64,000 nt of DNA. Origin: Hondaea fermentalgiana. Its lineage: Eukaryota; Sar; Bigyra; Thraustochytrida; Thraustochytriidae. Positions within the stretch are counted from its first letter, which is position 1. Each line of letters opens with the position of its first letter. Below, one piece after another: positions 47,999-59,735 of this stretch. A model generated the notes under the pieces. The model was not told where the DNA came from, ran no database searches, and saw only the letters and a list, made by a program, of their open reading frames with translations. A program made the translations under genes and the position numbers. The DNA lies in contig NPFB01000001.1 in the NCBI GenBank assembly GCA_014084085.1, positions 17,526-81,525 of the forward strand, read 5' to 3'.

Positions 47999-50179
47999 TC
48001 ATTCGCTGCTTCGCGGAGCTAGACATGAAAACATGAGGGAGCGCTGAAGTCCATCAGGTCTTGACCAGTACGTAATGACGTTACTCTCGTCCACATCCGG
48101 ACAGAAGCTTGACTTGATATCCTCTTCGTCCCATTCTGCTCCGTTAGGTTCGTCCAAATTCATGTCCGCGACGAGAATATGAGTTTTGGTCGCTGTCCGT
48201 GTTTCGACAACCTTTTTCCAATACCAAACCTCGTTTTTGATGCGATAAATTTTGCCAGAATCGCCGGACCACTCACCATTGATCGCTATAAAATCGGGAT
48301 CCGTGAGCAGACCAATGATACTGGCGTTGCATTTGTTAAGCTCCGTCGAAATAAAGAGCGGCTGGGAAGCAATGACCCAGGTTCCTAAAATAACATACTC
48401 GAGATTTTCGGTCATTGGAGATGGAGACAGTTCAGGTTTGATACCGCTCATCAGTCGGTACGTGTTTGTGTCGTAATCATAGTTGCAGATTTCGAGCACA
48501 TCACCATACGACCATCCAGAAAATGGTCCTGTCTCTTCTTGGAACATACTAAAGGCCTTCATAGCATCCAAGATGCGCGAACCCCACGGGCGAATATCCA
48601 AGAAGGATCTATGGTACCGGGCGACACTTGAACAGAAGGAATCGAAGTTCTTCTGGCCCAACTTCTTGTAGTTAAATTTATGAAGTTTGCCGCCGTTGTT
48701 TTTTTTTTTGATGTTGTTACACTGGTACCGGCAGTTCTCAACTTCGAGCTCCGGAAAATGGTCTTCGATCGTGTCGTGCCAAAATTCGATGAGCTTCTGT
48801 TCGTCTTGTTTGTAACCGCTAGGGAGAGTGCCACAGGCATCAATTTTGAGAATATCGATGCTCCAGTTCTTGTACATTTTCACATCTCGTACCACGAGAT
48901 CTTCAAAGTTGTCATCATCCCGGAATCGAAGTTCGGAGCATGTTTCTGTTCCCCCGGGAGTATACCAGGAGACGAGAAAACCTCTATTGTGCAGCTGGGA
49001 AACATAGTTGTTCGGGCCGGTCATTCCTGAAGTAATACAGCCAATCGGTTCGAACATGTCCGACGTTGAAGTGTATGAAGTGCCTTCCTCCAAGTTGGTT
49101 CGCAATGCAAATGTGTTGGTCGCGTCGACCGAAGCAAAGGTACACTGCCCGTCTGTATGAACAATATTGAAGCCGGCGTCCTGAAGACCGTACTCTTCGA
49201 GAAGATCGACTTGCTCCATGATGAGACTCTCACTTGCGTAGCGATAGAAGGCGTTCCACGAGCTCCAACCGCGCGGAGGACGCTTACTTTCAGCATTGAC
49301 AAAGAGATATGTCTTTTTCTCCGACTCTGTTGTCTTGCAATCACTCAGTAAAGTGCACGAGCCCGTCTTTGACTGCCAAACAGCTGCTTTCGCAGTCGCG
49401 TTGACGAGATTGAAACACTCGGACTCGTCGTTTGTTAGCATATGGCCAAGAGTGTCACCCTTGTCGCTGCACTCGGTGTTCTTGAAAATGTACAAATCGC
49501 GCTCCGAGTCGAACGTCACATCTGGAAATGACTCAAGAACTGTTTTTGTAGAATCTGATGTTGAAGAGCCCTCATGCTCAGGGACCTTGTACACCACAGA
49601 TGTCTTTTGGTTTCTCGTGGCGTCCCGAACGGAGCAATCCGTAAACCGCGAGCACCTACTTTTCTGGTCAAGGCGAATATACTTGCAGTTTGCCGAGTCC
49701 TCATAGCAGTACTCGAGACACTCGGCGACAGTCTTGCCCTTCCCAGATCTCGCATACTGCTTTCGTTTGCAAGTCGAGCTCAAGTAAGAGGTGAGGTTAC
49801 TCAGACCGTCGAAGCTCTCGCGCGCAAAGACAGAGCCGCCCTGCACTCCATCTTGCAAATCGCAGTACTTGTACAAGGCGCAGAATCCAAGCTCGTTGTG
49901 GACAGCAGCCACGCATTCGCTGTCGCTATAGCACTCGTTCAAGCATTCATCGACTGTCTGCTCCGTAGCAGGACGAAGGATGTACTTGTCGTTTGGATTG
50001 TAGCACTTCATCGCCGGCATCTCCGTGAAGAATTCCGCGATGGATGAAGCTGCTGCCGCCGCTCCAATCAGGCTGGCCAACATGGAGAACCATGCAGGCC
50101 CCAGCGCCCGGAGGGCCCCTCGGTCATTTCTAGCCATTCCACGCCTCGATCTTCGAGACCACGCCAATGTAGTACTCAT
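47999..50179 (-). CDS. GH27 alpha-galactosidase-like protein with three PAN-like domains, copy 1
   Basis: 726 aa from the ATG at 50179; an ATG 14 codons later (50137) is equally plausible. A hydrophobic segment 'MLASLIGAAAAASS' near residues 33-46 acts as signal or anchor. Three Cys-rich PAN/Apple-like units follow (about 59-120, 137-198 and 226-294). The GH27 TIM-barrel begins at 'RGWSSWNAFYRY' (about 303-313, family motif GWNSW). It has 'DILKIDACG' with the predicted nucleophile Asp447 and 'WVIASQPLFISTELN'. The family hydrolyses terminal alpha-galactose or alpha-N-acetylgalactosamine; several replaced residues make substrate uncertain. PAN modules suggest carbohydrate or protein binding at the cell surface. 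It is a close relative of the gene at 52882-54972, but its DNA is AT-richer. Confidence 0.87.
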   Translation of the reverse strand: MSTTLAWSRRSRRGMARNDRGALRALGPAWFSMLASLIGAAAAASSIAEFFTEMPAMKCYNPNDKYILRPATEQTVDECLNECYSDSECVAAVHNELGFCALYKYCDLQDGVQGGSVFARESFDGLSNLTSYLSSTCKRKQYARSGKGKTVAECLEYCYEDSANCKYIRLDQKSRCSRFTDCSVRDATRNQKTSVVYKVPEHEGSSTSDSTKTVLESFPDVTFDSERDLYIFKNTECSDKGDTLGHMLTNDESECFNLVNATAKAAVWQSKTGSCTLLSDCKTTESEKKTYLFVNAESKRPPRGWSSWNAFYRYASESLIMEQVDLLEEYGLQDAGFNIVHTDGQCTFASVDATNTFALRTNLEEGTSYTSTSDMFEPIGCITSGMTGPNNYVSQLHNRGFLVSWYTPGGTETCSELRFRDDDNFEDLVVRDVKMYKNWSIDILKIDACGTLPSGYKQDEQKLIEFWHDTIEDHFPELEVENCRYQCNNIKKKNNGGKLHKFNYKKLGQKNFDSFCSSVARYHRSFLDIRPWGSRILDAMKAFSMFQEETGPFSGWSYGDVLEICNYDYDTNTYRLMSGIKPELSPSPMTENLEYVILGTWVIASQPLFISTELNKCNASIIGLLTDPDFIAINGEWSGDSGKIYRIKNEVWYWKKVVETRTATKTHILVADMNLDEPNGAEWDEEDIKSSFCPDVDESNVITYWSRPDGLQRSLMFSCLAPRSSE

Positions 50180-51254
50180 GCAGCAGCGAGGCAGCGGTGT
50201 CTCGCCAACGATCGTCTCGGGTCTGCTCGTTTATGCGCGCGCCGCACTTGCCTCGACTGCTACTGGCCAAAGAGGGTAGGGCGACGTCTGCTCACCTCAA
50301 TCACCTCGCTGTAATGTGCGCGTGCTCGCTCGACGTCTTGGTGGACCGACTCTGACCATCAAGATAACTAGCACAAAGCAGCCTGGAATGTCAATGGCAA
50401 TGGAAGTGCAGGGGCCACCAGCCCCGCACGTGATCATAGAGGCTGACTGGCTTCAATCCGGCTGGCTGGTGGCAGTCACTGCCATCGCTTTGGCTCCACC
50501 ATTGCCTGCACTTGCAGCGGCCAGCTTGCTTGCAGCGCAGCGCAGCTTGATGAATGTCGTGTGCAGACTTCAGTTCGATTCGAAGGCCCGCCTGTGCCTA
50601 TTCCTGCCTGATTCTGACCGTCTGCTTGCGTACCACGACGTTGGTCTCACGTCAGTCGCTCGCGATGGATGGTAGCCACGGCCCTGGAAACCAAATCAAC
50701 TTGAAAGCACTCGCTTCTGACTGCAGCGGCAGAGCGCGAGTCGGAGGTGATTCGATCCACATGCCATCACAAGTGTGTGCTCATCAAGTTGATCGATCAA
50801 TCACACGTGACTCACCATCACTTCCTCTCGCTCGTATACTCGCTTGCCAGCTTCGGCAGACCGAGACTTGTCTCCCTCACAGCCAGCTAACCAATGGTCT
50901 CCCGCGGCTCTCACCTACTGCCGCCAGCGGCAGCGGGCTCTTGCGCACGTGCGATGCAACACGGGGAAAAGCAAAGCCGAGCAGAGCAGAGCAAAGCAAA
51001 GCGATGTGATGGCTCTATCTCGCCCCATGCGTCAGGGGCGTCATCGCAAGCGAGCGCCACGGCAACTCTGCGTCGCCATCGTCTCGTCATGGCCGCAGAG
51101 CACAGGCAGAGAAGGGCGGCTCGTGCCACGCGAGTCGCCGGGAGAAAGTATGATCGGCCCGGGCGGCACGGCGTGCCGACCGTGACTTGCGGGAAGAGTC
51201 TCCTTGCGGCCAGCACGCGCGCCGCGCACGGGAAGTGACGCGAGGTTGATGCGG

Positions 51255-51355
51255 ATGCAATGCAATGCGATGCGATGCGAACGCGAGACGGTTCGATGCA
51301 ATGAGAATGCGAGACGGTGCAAGGCGACGCGACGCGACGCGACGCGACTCGACCG
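51255..51355. repeat. Degenerate GCAAT/GCGAT/GCGAC pentamer array
   Basis: Runs of GCAAT and GCGAT pentamers, a direct duplication of GAATGCGAGACGGT-type sequence and finally five GACGC units. Arises apparently by pentamer slippage. Confidence 0.75.
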
Positions 51356-51547
51356 ATCAGCCAAGCCGTCCTCGGGGTCGGGTCGGCTGTTCTTGGCATC
51401 AGCTGCAGATTTGAGTTGGCCGCAGGCCGAATTGATCGAGCCAGACTGATCTGACAGACACTGCACGCGAGTGCACGCGGCTAATTTCGACGTCGGCTTC
51501 GCCCTCGAGGGAGAGAGAGGGAGAGACGCGAGTGGATGCTGGTCAAG

Positions 51548-51575
51548 GCAGGATCATCAGACAGACAGTCAGACA

Positions 51576-51629
<54 letters not shown>
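51548..51629. repeat. (CAGA)n/(CAGG)n microsatellite
   Basis: About five CAGA units followed by about 13 CAGG units, the longest perfect tetranucleotide tract in the right half of the window. Confidence 0.92.
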
Positions 51630-52881
51630 CCGTCTTATTGCATGGCAGAGCCCGCCTTGATAAACTGCGAAGTATAGAGCCAGCCGGTCACCTAAAGCAC
51701 CGGCCGACAGCACCGGTATTTTCATCCCGCTTTGGTCTGCAGCTCGCAGTCGCAGCCAGCACACGAAAGTGCCCGAACAAGTCGATTCAACTCGAGAAGA
51801 GATTGACTCCGGTCTGTCCGGAGGGGTCGGAGGCACGGCGGGTTATTCTGGCTTGGCATGGGCTGGAGTATAGGTGCATCTGCAGCTGCACGTCGTAGGT
51901 GGGAAGATGGATGGATCAACCCAGCGAGACCACGCACCATAGTTACGTCTCTCCTGGCCACGCAAAAACCTTGGCAAGAACCAATTTCTTCTTGGACCAG
52001 CCAGACAAACTATGGCGTGTACACACGGCGAATAAAGCCGTCGGAAAGACCCGTCTATCAAGTTGAGAATGAGAGAATGAAAGAGACTTCATCGATACTC
52101 AGCACGCTTCAGCCTGCCGCAGGCGTGGCCACCATTCAAGAGGAGCGATTCGATTCAGTATGGACGCTTCTTTGGAAGAAGACTAGTCTCGCCTGACGGA
52201 GTAGAACAACGCAGCACTCTTCCAGAAAAGTATAATTATTCGAACTCGCTCGAATGATTGGTGGTCCGTGGCTCTATGAAGCTGCAACCTTGTTGCGCCT
52301 CGTAGCCTGGTGGAGATCGCCACGGCGAGAACAAACTCAGCAATGACGTTTCCTGAGCACATGGAAGATCGCCCGTGCCGAGGATCCCAGAGAGGACTCG
52401 GAAGCTTCACGATGCTCAACAGAGATAGGCCAGGTGTTGCTTGATAGAGCTCGTCTAAACTTGATGGAAGATTCCGTAGAGCCGTGACATGAAGGTAGTG
52501 CAACGCAGCATCTTGTCGAGAGAGTCCAATCGGCCGTCACTCACAGTCACAGTCAGTTGTGCTCTGCAGTGGCTTTTTCTTCCTCTCTCTCATCCGTACT
52601 GTATGAATCTGCAGCCGCAGCAGCCATGCCGGCACCTTCGTGATTCTCTCTGTCTTGGATCCAAAAGTCCCGAGAAGGCCTTCGGCAGAGATGACTTGAT
52701 CTATCAAGAAGCGTTGGCACTGCAGTGAGGCCTCGTCTCATAAATGAAGTGCATCGGCAGCAAAATGCACTTGATTCGCGCGGCAATCAAGTGGGTTGGC
52801 CATTTTTGGGAGTTTCATGTAGAGAAAATGTTGATTCATTCAGTTTGAGCAGGCAATGCACACGTCGTGCGAAAGGAGACA

Positions 52882-54972
52882 TTAGCTGCGCGGCTCTGAG
52901 CAGGTGAAGAAGATCGAACGCTGGAGCTCTTCAGGTCGGGACCAAAAGGTGTGCACACTTAGACCCTCAGCTTCGCCGCAATGAAGAGCGACAAGAGCAG
53001 CTTGATCCCATGCATCACCGGCGACCGTCTCTAGGTTCATGTCGGCGAGAAGGACGTGCGTCTTCTTTGCGTCACGCGTCTCGACGACCTTTTTCCAGGT
53101 CCAGACGTCATCTTCAATGTCAACAATCTTTCCAGAGTCTCCGGACCACTCGCCATTCACGGCAAGAAGCGCGCTGTCTGTGAGGGCATCAATGACTTCC
53201 TCGGCGCAATTGCTGATGTCAGTTGAGACAAAAAGCGGCTGCGAAGCGATTGCCCACGCGCCGATCATCAGAAATTCGAGATTTCGGGTCAGAGGGCCCG
53301 CCGCTGTCGATGGCTGGACCCCACTCGCAATACGGTACGGGTTATTGTCGTAATCGGTGTTGCAGACTTCGAGCGTGTCGCCATACGACCAGCCAAACAT
53401 CGGCCCGGTCTCCTCTTGAAACATGGAGAATGCCTTCATTGCCATCTTAATGCGAGAGGCCCAGGGCCGCACATCGACGTACGAGCGATGGAAGCGCGCC
53501 GCGTCAGGACACGCACCCTGAAAGTTTAACTTGCCCAACGCGGTGTAATCAAAGACCTTCACCTCTGCATCAGGATGCGCTTCGTTGATCCAACCGTCAA
53601 TGTTGTTGCAGGCAAAGCGGCAGTTCTCAACCTCAAGAGCCGGAAAGTGCTCTTCAATCACTTGGCCCCAGTACTTGATGACCTTGAGTTCAGTGTTCAA
53701 TTTGTCTGTCCGAGGAAGCAGTCCGCAACGATCGATTTTAAGAATGTCAATACCCCAGGACTTGTATGTCTTGACGTCGTTTACCACAAGAGCTTTGTAG
53801 TTGGCCTTGCTACGAAAGTTGTGGTTCGCACAGGAAGTGAGGGATCCAGGAGTGTACCAAGATACGCGAAAGCCCTTGTTGTGAAGTTTTTCAACGTAGC
53901 CATTCGGTCCTGTCATGCCAGATACGATGCAGTCCGTTGGTTCGACGAGCTGCGAGTCGGCTGTGTAGTCAAGCCCGTTCATATTCGTGCGCAAGGCCGT
54001 CACGCCATCACTCGCCATGTTGGCAAAGGTGCAGAGACCATCTGTATGAATGATGTCATACCCGGAGCTCAGAAAATGTTCCTCGACAAGATCGACCTGC
54101 TCCATGATGAGATCTTCTGTGGCTTCCCGAAAGAATGCATTCCAGGAACTCCACCCGCGCCCAGGGCGTTTGCTCACAGCATCGACAAAGAGATACGAGT
54201 CTTCGGATGATGTCGTGGCGTCGCATTTGGCAAAGGTCTCGCATAGTCCTGTCGATGGCGTCCACGTCCAAGCCTTGGCAGTGTCTTCCTCCAGAGCGTG
54301 GCACGCGGCTTCGGAGGGTACGATACTCGAGGCAAGCACATCTTGTCCTTGGCATGTGGAGTCCTTAAAAATGTACTTGTTGAGATCGGAGTCGAAGGTG
54401 GTGGCCGGCAAATTCGGGAGGTCGCTGTCGATGGGCTCGGATGCCTCTGTCACTTCATAGAGAACCGACGTCTTTTGCTTGCCTGTGGCGTCTTTGATTG
54501 TGCACTTGGTGAAACGCGAGCACTTGCGGACTCTGTTCAGTCGAATGAACTTGCAGTCCTTGGAGTCTTTGCGACAGAGCTCGAGGCACTCGGCGACAGT
54601 TTTGTCTCGACCCGAAGTTGAATACGGGCTCTCCTTGCAGGTGGAGCTGAGGTGCGGAATGAGGTCCTCGTCTCCGCTGTCAAAGGTGTCCCGGGCCCAC
54701 ACAAAGGAGTCGTCGCTGGCATCCATCAAGTCGCAGAACTTGAACTTGGCGCACTTGCCTGCGTCATTCTCTACGACGGCCATGCAGTCATCATTAGCGT
54801 GGCACTCTTCAAGGCAGATTTCTACTGCCTGCTCCTTGGCGGTGCCGATGATATACTTGTTGTTTGGGTTGTAGCATTTCTTGGCGGTAAGCTTGCTGTA
54901 TTCGTCCACCGTCGCCGCAGAAGCGGCTGCGATGCTCGCAAGCACGGCCACGAAGCGAAGCGCGCAAACCAT
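52882..54972 (-). CDS. GH27 alpha-galactosidase-like protein with three PAN-like domains, copy 2
   Basis: 696 aa. The ATG at 54972 opens a clear signal peptide (1-19, 'VAVLASIAAASA'). Three PAN-like Cys-rich units lie at about 33-98, 112-175 and 195-262. The GH27 domain starts 'RGWSSWNAFFREATEDLIMEQ' (GWSSWN 273-278), contains 'FRVSWYTPGS' and 'DILKIDRCG' with predicted nucleophile Asp414, and 'FGWSYGDTLEVCNTDYD', which corresponds to the family's NDPDML region but is altered. 'AIASQPLFVSTDISN' and 'LLAVNGEWSGDSG' mark the end of the barrel. Domain order matches the gene at 47999-50179, so the two arose by tandem duplication. It is predicted to be secreted. Catalytic competence is likely but the acid/base Asp was not placed with certainty. 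Confidence 0.88.
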   Translation of the reverse strand: MVCALRFVAVLASIAAASAATVDEYSKLTAKKCYNPNNKYIIGTAKEQAVEICLEECHANDDCMAVVENDAGKCAKFKFCDLMDASDDSFVWARDTFDSGDEDLIPHLSSTCKESPYSTSGRDKTVAECLELCRKDSKDCKFIRLNRVRKCSRFTKCTIKDATGKQKTSVLYEVTEASEPIDSDLPNLPATTFDSDLNKYIFKDSTCQGQDVLASSIVPSEAACHALEEDTAKAWTWTPSTGLCETFAKCDATTSSEDSYLFVDAVSKRPGRGWSSWNAFFREATEDLIMEQVDLVEEHFLSSGYDIIHTDGLCTFANMASDGVTALRTNMNGLDYTADSQLVEPTDCIVSGMTGPNGYVEKLHNKGFRVSWYTPGSLTSCANHNFRSKANYKALVVNDVKTYKSWGIDILKIDRCGLLPRTDKLNTELKVIKYWGQVIEEHFPALEVENCRFACNNIDGWINEAHPDAEVKVFDYTALGKLNFQGACPDAARFHRSYVDVRPWASRIKMAMKAFSMFQEETGPMFGWSYGDTLEVCNTDYDNNPYRIASGVQPSTAAGPLTRNLEFLMIGAWAIASQPLFVSTDISNCAEEVIDALTDSALLAVNGEWSGDSGKIVDIEDDVWTWKKVVETRDAKKTHVLLADMNLETVAGDAWDQAALVALHCGEAEGLSVHTFWSRPEELQRSIFFTCSEPRS

Positions 54973-55681
54973 GGTGTGTTTGTGCTTGGGCTTGTGGTTG
55001 TGCTTGCTCGGTCTTGGTCAGGTCGTTTGTCTTTCTCTGTTGCGGGTTTGCTTTGGCGGCAATGCTTGCCAATTTTCTCCGCGAGCAAGAAAATCCACGC
55101 TGCGAAGGTATGTGTAACAGCGTGCATGCACGTCTTTTCGTACGTTCTCTATCACAAAAGCTGCGCAGAGCTACGGAGAATTTACGTGACTTCGTCCTGC
55201 TTCTCGGTCCGTCGAGAATCACAACATGATCTAGCTCGTGCGCGAGTTCATTTCTTGCTGCGAGAAAAGATTGCTGGTCAAGGAAATCGGCTCGCCTCCC
55301 AAATGCCCAGCTTCAAGCATAAAAGAGAAATTGAAAAGAGGGTCACGGACGCTCTGTTCATGCTGGCTCGTGGTATGGCGGAATGCGGAACTTGCCGTCC
55401 ATTAAAAATGCTAGCAAAGGTCGTGGCACAGTCATAGGCGTCCGGCCCATTTGCCTTTGTTCAGATTCCCTTTTTCGGCTCAGCCCAGCGCAGCCGCAAA
55501 TTGCGTAGCGCCGCGGTGTGCTGCGCTGCGCCGCGGCCGTGAGCACATACATTTTTCGCCTACCTCAGGTACGAGAGCACACGCCGCGCAATTTATCGCG
55601 TGTGCGATTCAGCCAGAAGACCAGTCCGTCTGTGCCTTCTATTTTGACGTCTTGCCTCGCCTCCTCCCGCCTCGAGCGCGC

Positions 55682-55722
55682 CGTCAGCGTCAGCGTCGGC
55701 GTCGGCGTCGGCGTCGCCATTT
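55682..55722. repeat. (GTCGGC)n hexamer array
   Basis: About six units of GTCAGC/GTCGGC. Confidence 0.85.
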
Positions 55723-56783
55723 TCGCGGCAGTGTGTTGCGACTAAGCTGGGCGGAACGCTTTCACAACGGAAAAAAGTACTGCAGCGATAGATTTCGGAA
55801 CGTCTCTGGATTGCCATCACTGCCATCTCTATTATTTCCGCACGCGCTGGCGAGTGGAGGTGGGACGGTGCCAAGACAGAGAGAGAGAGGGAGAAAGAGT
55901 ATGCTCACAGTCAGTGGCGCGCATGCACCTCGCTTCGAGCTTGCGTGCGAGATTTTCCTGGATGGAAGAACTGTCAAAGTCTTAATGTTTAACTTCCTGA
56001 ACAGGAATTTGCGCAATTTTAAAGAAGGTGACGCTCTCTTGATGAAGCCGCTCTGGCCGATTATTCCCGAGCACGTGCTCTGCGAGATGGGTTGCTTTTC
56101 CCTACCTCATGTCAGTCAAAGGTGGCGTCGGCGACAAAAGTAGCGTCGGCGTGACGTCAGATTTTGTCGTCTTTTGACTCTGTTGACAGGCACTGCAAGA
56201 CCTTGCGGCACGTTTCACTCGTAGTTTCAAGAAGAGAAAGCGAAAGGGAGCACAAGTATGGTACGCGGTACGTATACATACGGATATTCTCAGGTCGTGC
56301 TTGATTGCAAGATAAGAACGCCACCCAACCTTGAAGATGGAAAAAGGATCGGAAAACTTGTTCAGCCAACAATCTGCCGCACAATAAATTGCCGCGCAAA
56401 TGCAATGGATTTCGCTGAGAACCATCATTAAACCGATCGTGCTTCACGGACAATATTACGTACAAAGAAGCGCCGTACGCTACGTGCGACAATTGGGGCT
56501 CCTTTTGCCTAGATGAAGCCTGGGCTTACATGTCGAGATGTGCAAGCGTCAATGATTCATAACTCGTGAACAACCCATACGCTCTTTGATCTCAAACTGC
56601 TTTTTGACAGTGTCGTACAGGCTCAACCGATGTTTCACATTGTTTGAGAAAAGAGAGACCTGATTTACCTTTTTTGGCGAGATTTGCTCTTTTCCAGAAC
56701 AGGATCAACTGCAAGGTAGGGTATTGCGTTCAAAGATCCAGGCCTCGCCGTGTAGGGGCGCCAGAACAATCGATCTTCTTCAG

Positions 56784-56806
56784 GTATGCATGCATGCATG
56801 CATGCA
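56784..56806. repeat. (ATGC)n microsatellite
   Basis: Five perfect self-complementary ATGC units. Confidence 0.88.
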
Positions 56807-57124
56807 GTGCAGGCACTGACGAAAACGGAACAAGCTAGCAAGACCACCCACCTCACATTCGAGAGCGAGCACACGACTCGAACACAACCATTTTTGGAAC
56901 ACAGATGTATACACATGAATGCAAACGACTTCGTCGTTTTTGTCGATGGGGCCTCCGATCATTCATTCAAGTGCCGCGTTCGATCGAGTGCAATTTCGTT
57001 TCGTTTGGCGAATAGGCGCCAGGACATTTGATGCAGCAAACATGCATGATGTGCGGGCAACGGCGAAACACAAACAAGTTAGGAAGATGACGAGCTGCAC
57101 GATCAAGAGCGAGCACGCGACTTG

Positions 57125-57350
57125 ACTGTGAGCACACGACTCAAGTTTCTAACTCGGGCACATAACTCAAGCACACAAGTTCACAAGACTGTTCGACAGC
57201 AGAACTCAAGCACACGACTCGAGATCATCACAACTCGAACGCACGACTCGAGATCACAACTTGAGCACACGACTCGAGATCATCACAACTTGAGCACACG
57301 ACTTGAGATCACAAGCCGAACGCACGACTCGAGATCACAACTTGAGCACG
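57125..57350. repeat. Minisatellite of 23-29 base units with CTCGAG cores
   Basis: Degenerate units of the form CACGACTCGAGATCACAACT followed by TGAG, or AAGCACACGACTC variants. About five well-preserved units lie at 57208-57348 and more diverged ones to the left. Unit lengths alternate by a 3-5 base ATC insertion. Each unit holds a CTCGAG palindrome and ends in CTTGAG. Confidence 0.85.
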
Positions 57351-59186
57351 TCTGCATGTCTGATCATGAGAAGGTGAACGACTTTGACGTTGCATAGAGC
57401 TTGCAATGAGATCTCCGAGTGTTCGAATGGCGCGCTTTCGTATCATTTTGTAGCGTGTGCGACGAAGAAGGCGAACTCGCAGCCTTGTAAAAAGCACGTT
57501 GAGCATATCGCCATAGCTACTTCGAGTCGAACAATAAGTCTCAGTCCTTGCATTGCATAAAAGCGCGTCTTGACCTCGACCTCTTCTGCTCATTGGCTAG
57601 ACTCCGATGCTCCTCGCATCACCCCGCGCAGCACCCTACCCCACCACTGGTCTCATCATCCGACATCTGCGATTGATGATCAATCCCGATGCTGACCGCT
57701 TGCCCCCACGTCTGGGCGCTGTCCCGACCTCTTGTCCGGTCAGGCCTGGAAGGCTGGCGAGGCTTGCCGGGCGGCCAGACATTGCGCAATCATTGTCCTA
57801 TCGCGACGCCATCGTCAGCATCTCACTTTTGTTGGGGGATTAGTCGCGCGCTGACCAGGGACAGCACGACTCCAGTGCCCGCGCCTCCCCTTCCCCCTCT
57901 CGCTTCATATCTCCCACCCTCCACCCCTCGCTCGCGCCGCGGCAGCTGCGCTCGAGACTCGCAGCTCCAGGTCGCGTGGAGGATGTGAGCAAGCGCCAGC
58001 GCTGCAAGATCAAGATCAAGTTCAAGACCAAGATTAATATAATAAACCAAGACCATGCCCGACGTCCGCGAGGCTCGGCCTGGCCAAGATTCGCTCCACC
58101 ATCGTCGTGACGCTCGTCGGTCACCTCGTCAATCAAGGCCGCGAGATTTGGATTTTCCGTTCCTGCATTCGACGGCCGAGGCCTCGCCGCCTTCCTCGCT
58201 CGCCTCGCCCAGCGCAGCATCGCAGACGTTGCTTTCCAACCAGGCTCGCGCGACTCGCTGACGCGGGCCGCCTTCGCATTCCATCTCGAGGCCTCCGCTT
58301 CCACGCTTCAGCGGCTCGAGGGCCGCGTCCCTCGCTCGCCTCGACGCCACATCCGACTTGAGCACGTCGCGGTCGCGATCTGCATGTTCTTCGTCGTCCT
58401 CGAGCACCTCGCCCTGCCGAAGGCGTCCGGCTTCTGCTGGGTCTCATCGTCCGCGCGCGACGGCATCGACGCTTCGCATCTTGCCGATCAAACTTAGATC
58501 CATTGCATCTCCGCACTTTTCCAACACCCTCGCTGTCGGTCGCAGGACGAAGGAATGAAGAAATGACCTCGCCTCGCCGCCGCCTCTCGCGCGTCTTCTC
58601 CTGCTCTTCCCCGCGCCCTGGCCTCGCCTCGAGGCGCCTCGAGTTGAGTTGCGTCGGTCGAGTTGCGTCGCGTCGCGTCGAGTCGGGTCGCGGGCTCGCA
58701 GTACCGGCCTCGCTGGCAGCCACCCGTTCTTGTCTGCGCGACTTCCTTTTAGCGCGCACCTGCATTTTTTCTTTCCTTTTCCGCATGGCGAGTGAGTCCT
58801 CTTCCTCTCCCTTTCACATCCCTCGCGCGCTTCCCGCTCGCTCCTCTCCAGCCAAGGCGCGCGCTCCTCGACCGCGATGCCGGCCTCGGGTTGGGGAGAC
58901 AGGACGCGAGAAATGCAAGTCGAGTCGCACGAGTCGGGGCGGGTGGAGCGAGGAGGCGAGTTATTCTTTCTTAGCGCGTTACGCGCCGCTAACAGGCTAC
59001 TATAGTATAACCAGCCCAACGAGATGCCACTGGGGAAAGAACTCACTAATACCCGGACGACGCAGCTGCGCGGTGCAGGCCAGGCCGCCCGCGGGAGGCA
59101 CGCAGTTTCTTCTTTCGCGCGCGCGGGCGGGCGTCGAGCCTCGTGTCCGCCTGCCTGCCTGCGTCTTCTGGCCTCGGAATCGAGTG

Positions 59187-59220
59187 GAATGGAGAGGAAT
59201 GGCATGGAATGGAATGGAAT
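59187..59220. repeat. (GGAAT)n pentamer array
   Basis: About six GGAAT/GGCAT units; similar in sequence to the GGAAT satellites of other eukaryotes, but short and isolated. Confidence 0.8.
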
Positions 59221-59679
59221 CTGAGAAAGAAATCGAAACTCGCGGGTGCTGCCTGCGAGGCGAGCGGCGCCCACAGTGACGCCGCTGCGGGGCGTCATCG
59301 TTCGTGGAACGAGTCTCCTCGGGACCGCACTCGCGGCGCGACGCCGCGCGACGCTACGCGACCCTCGCTCGCCTCGCGACTCTCACTCGCCTCGCTCGCC
59401 CCGCGCCTCCTCCGTCCGCGTCCGCAGGTCTGCGCAGCGCGTGCGAGCGTGTGCGCTGGAGAGGCAGGTACTGACCTGACAGTGAGAGAGAGGTAAAGAA
59501 AGAGGCGGTGTTCGTTCGTCTGCTTGTTGATCCTCCGCGGGGTTTCGTTCATAGATTCGTCCACCGCCGACCCCTGCGAGCGACCACCGTCCATCCATTC
59601 GCTGCCCCGGCCGAGCTTTCGAGCGGTCATCCGTTGCTCGCGGGGCTCCTCGGCTTGCAACAACCAGCCACCGCCGCTG

Positions 59680-59735
59680 CCTGCCTGCCAGCCAGCCAGG
59701 CGGCCAGGCAGCCAGCCAGGCCGGCCGGCTGGGCA
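59680..59735. repeat. GCCT/CCAG microsatellite cluster
   Basis: CTGCCTGCCTGCC followed by CCAGCCAGC and GGCCGG blocks, about 320 bases before the megasynthase start. Confidence 0.85.

Larger units (their letters stand above)
50180..52881. other. Intergenic region between the GH27 paralogues
   Basis: About 2.7 kb. It holds an ATGCA/GCGAT repeat at 51255-51355 ending in GCGAC units, and a CAGG/CAGA microsatellite at 51548-51629. Small open frames (for example 51858-52196) are unrecognised. No RNA gene could be supported. Confidence 0.55.

Noticed and set aside
55451..56143. 230-codon frame upstream of the megasynthase
   Set aside because: The first two thirds include translated GTCGGC repeat. 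The last third looks more protein-like but matches nothing I recognise, so it is too weak to call.
57125..57350. Possible CRISPR-like array
   Set aside because: Units are contiguous and degenerate with no unique spacers, and the host is a eukaryote.
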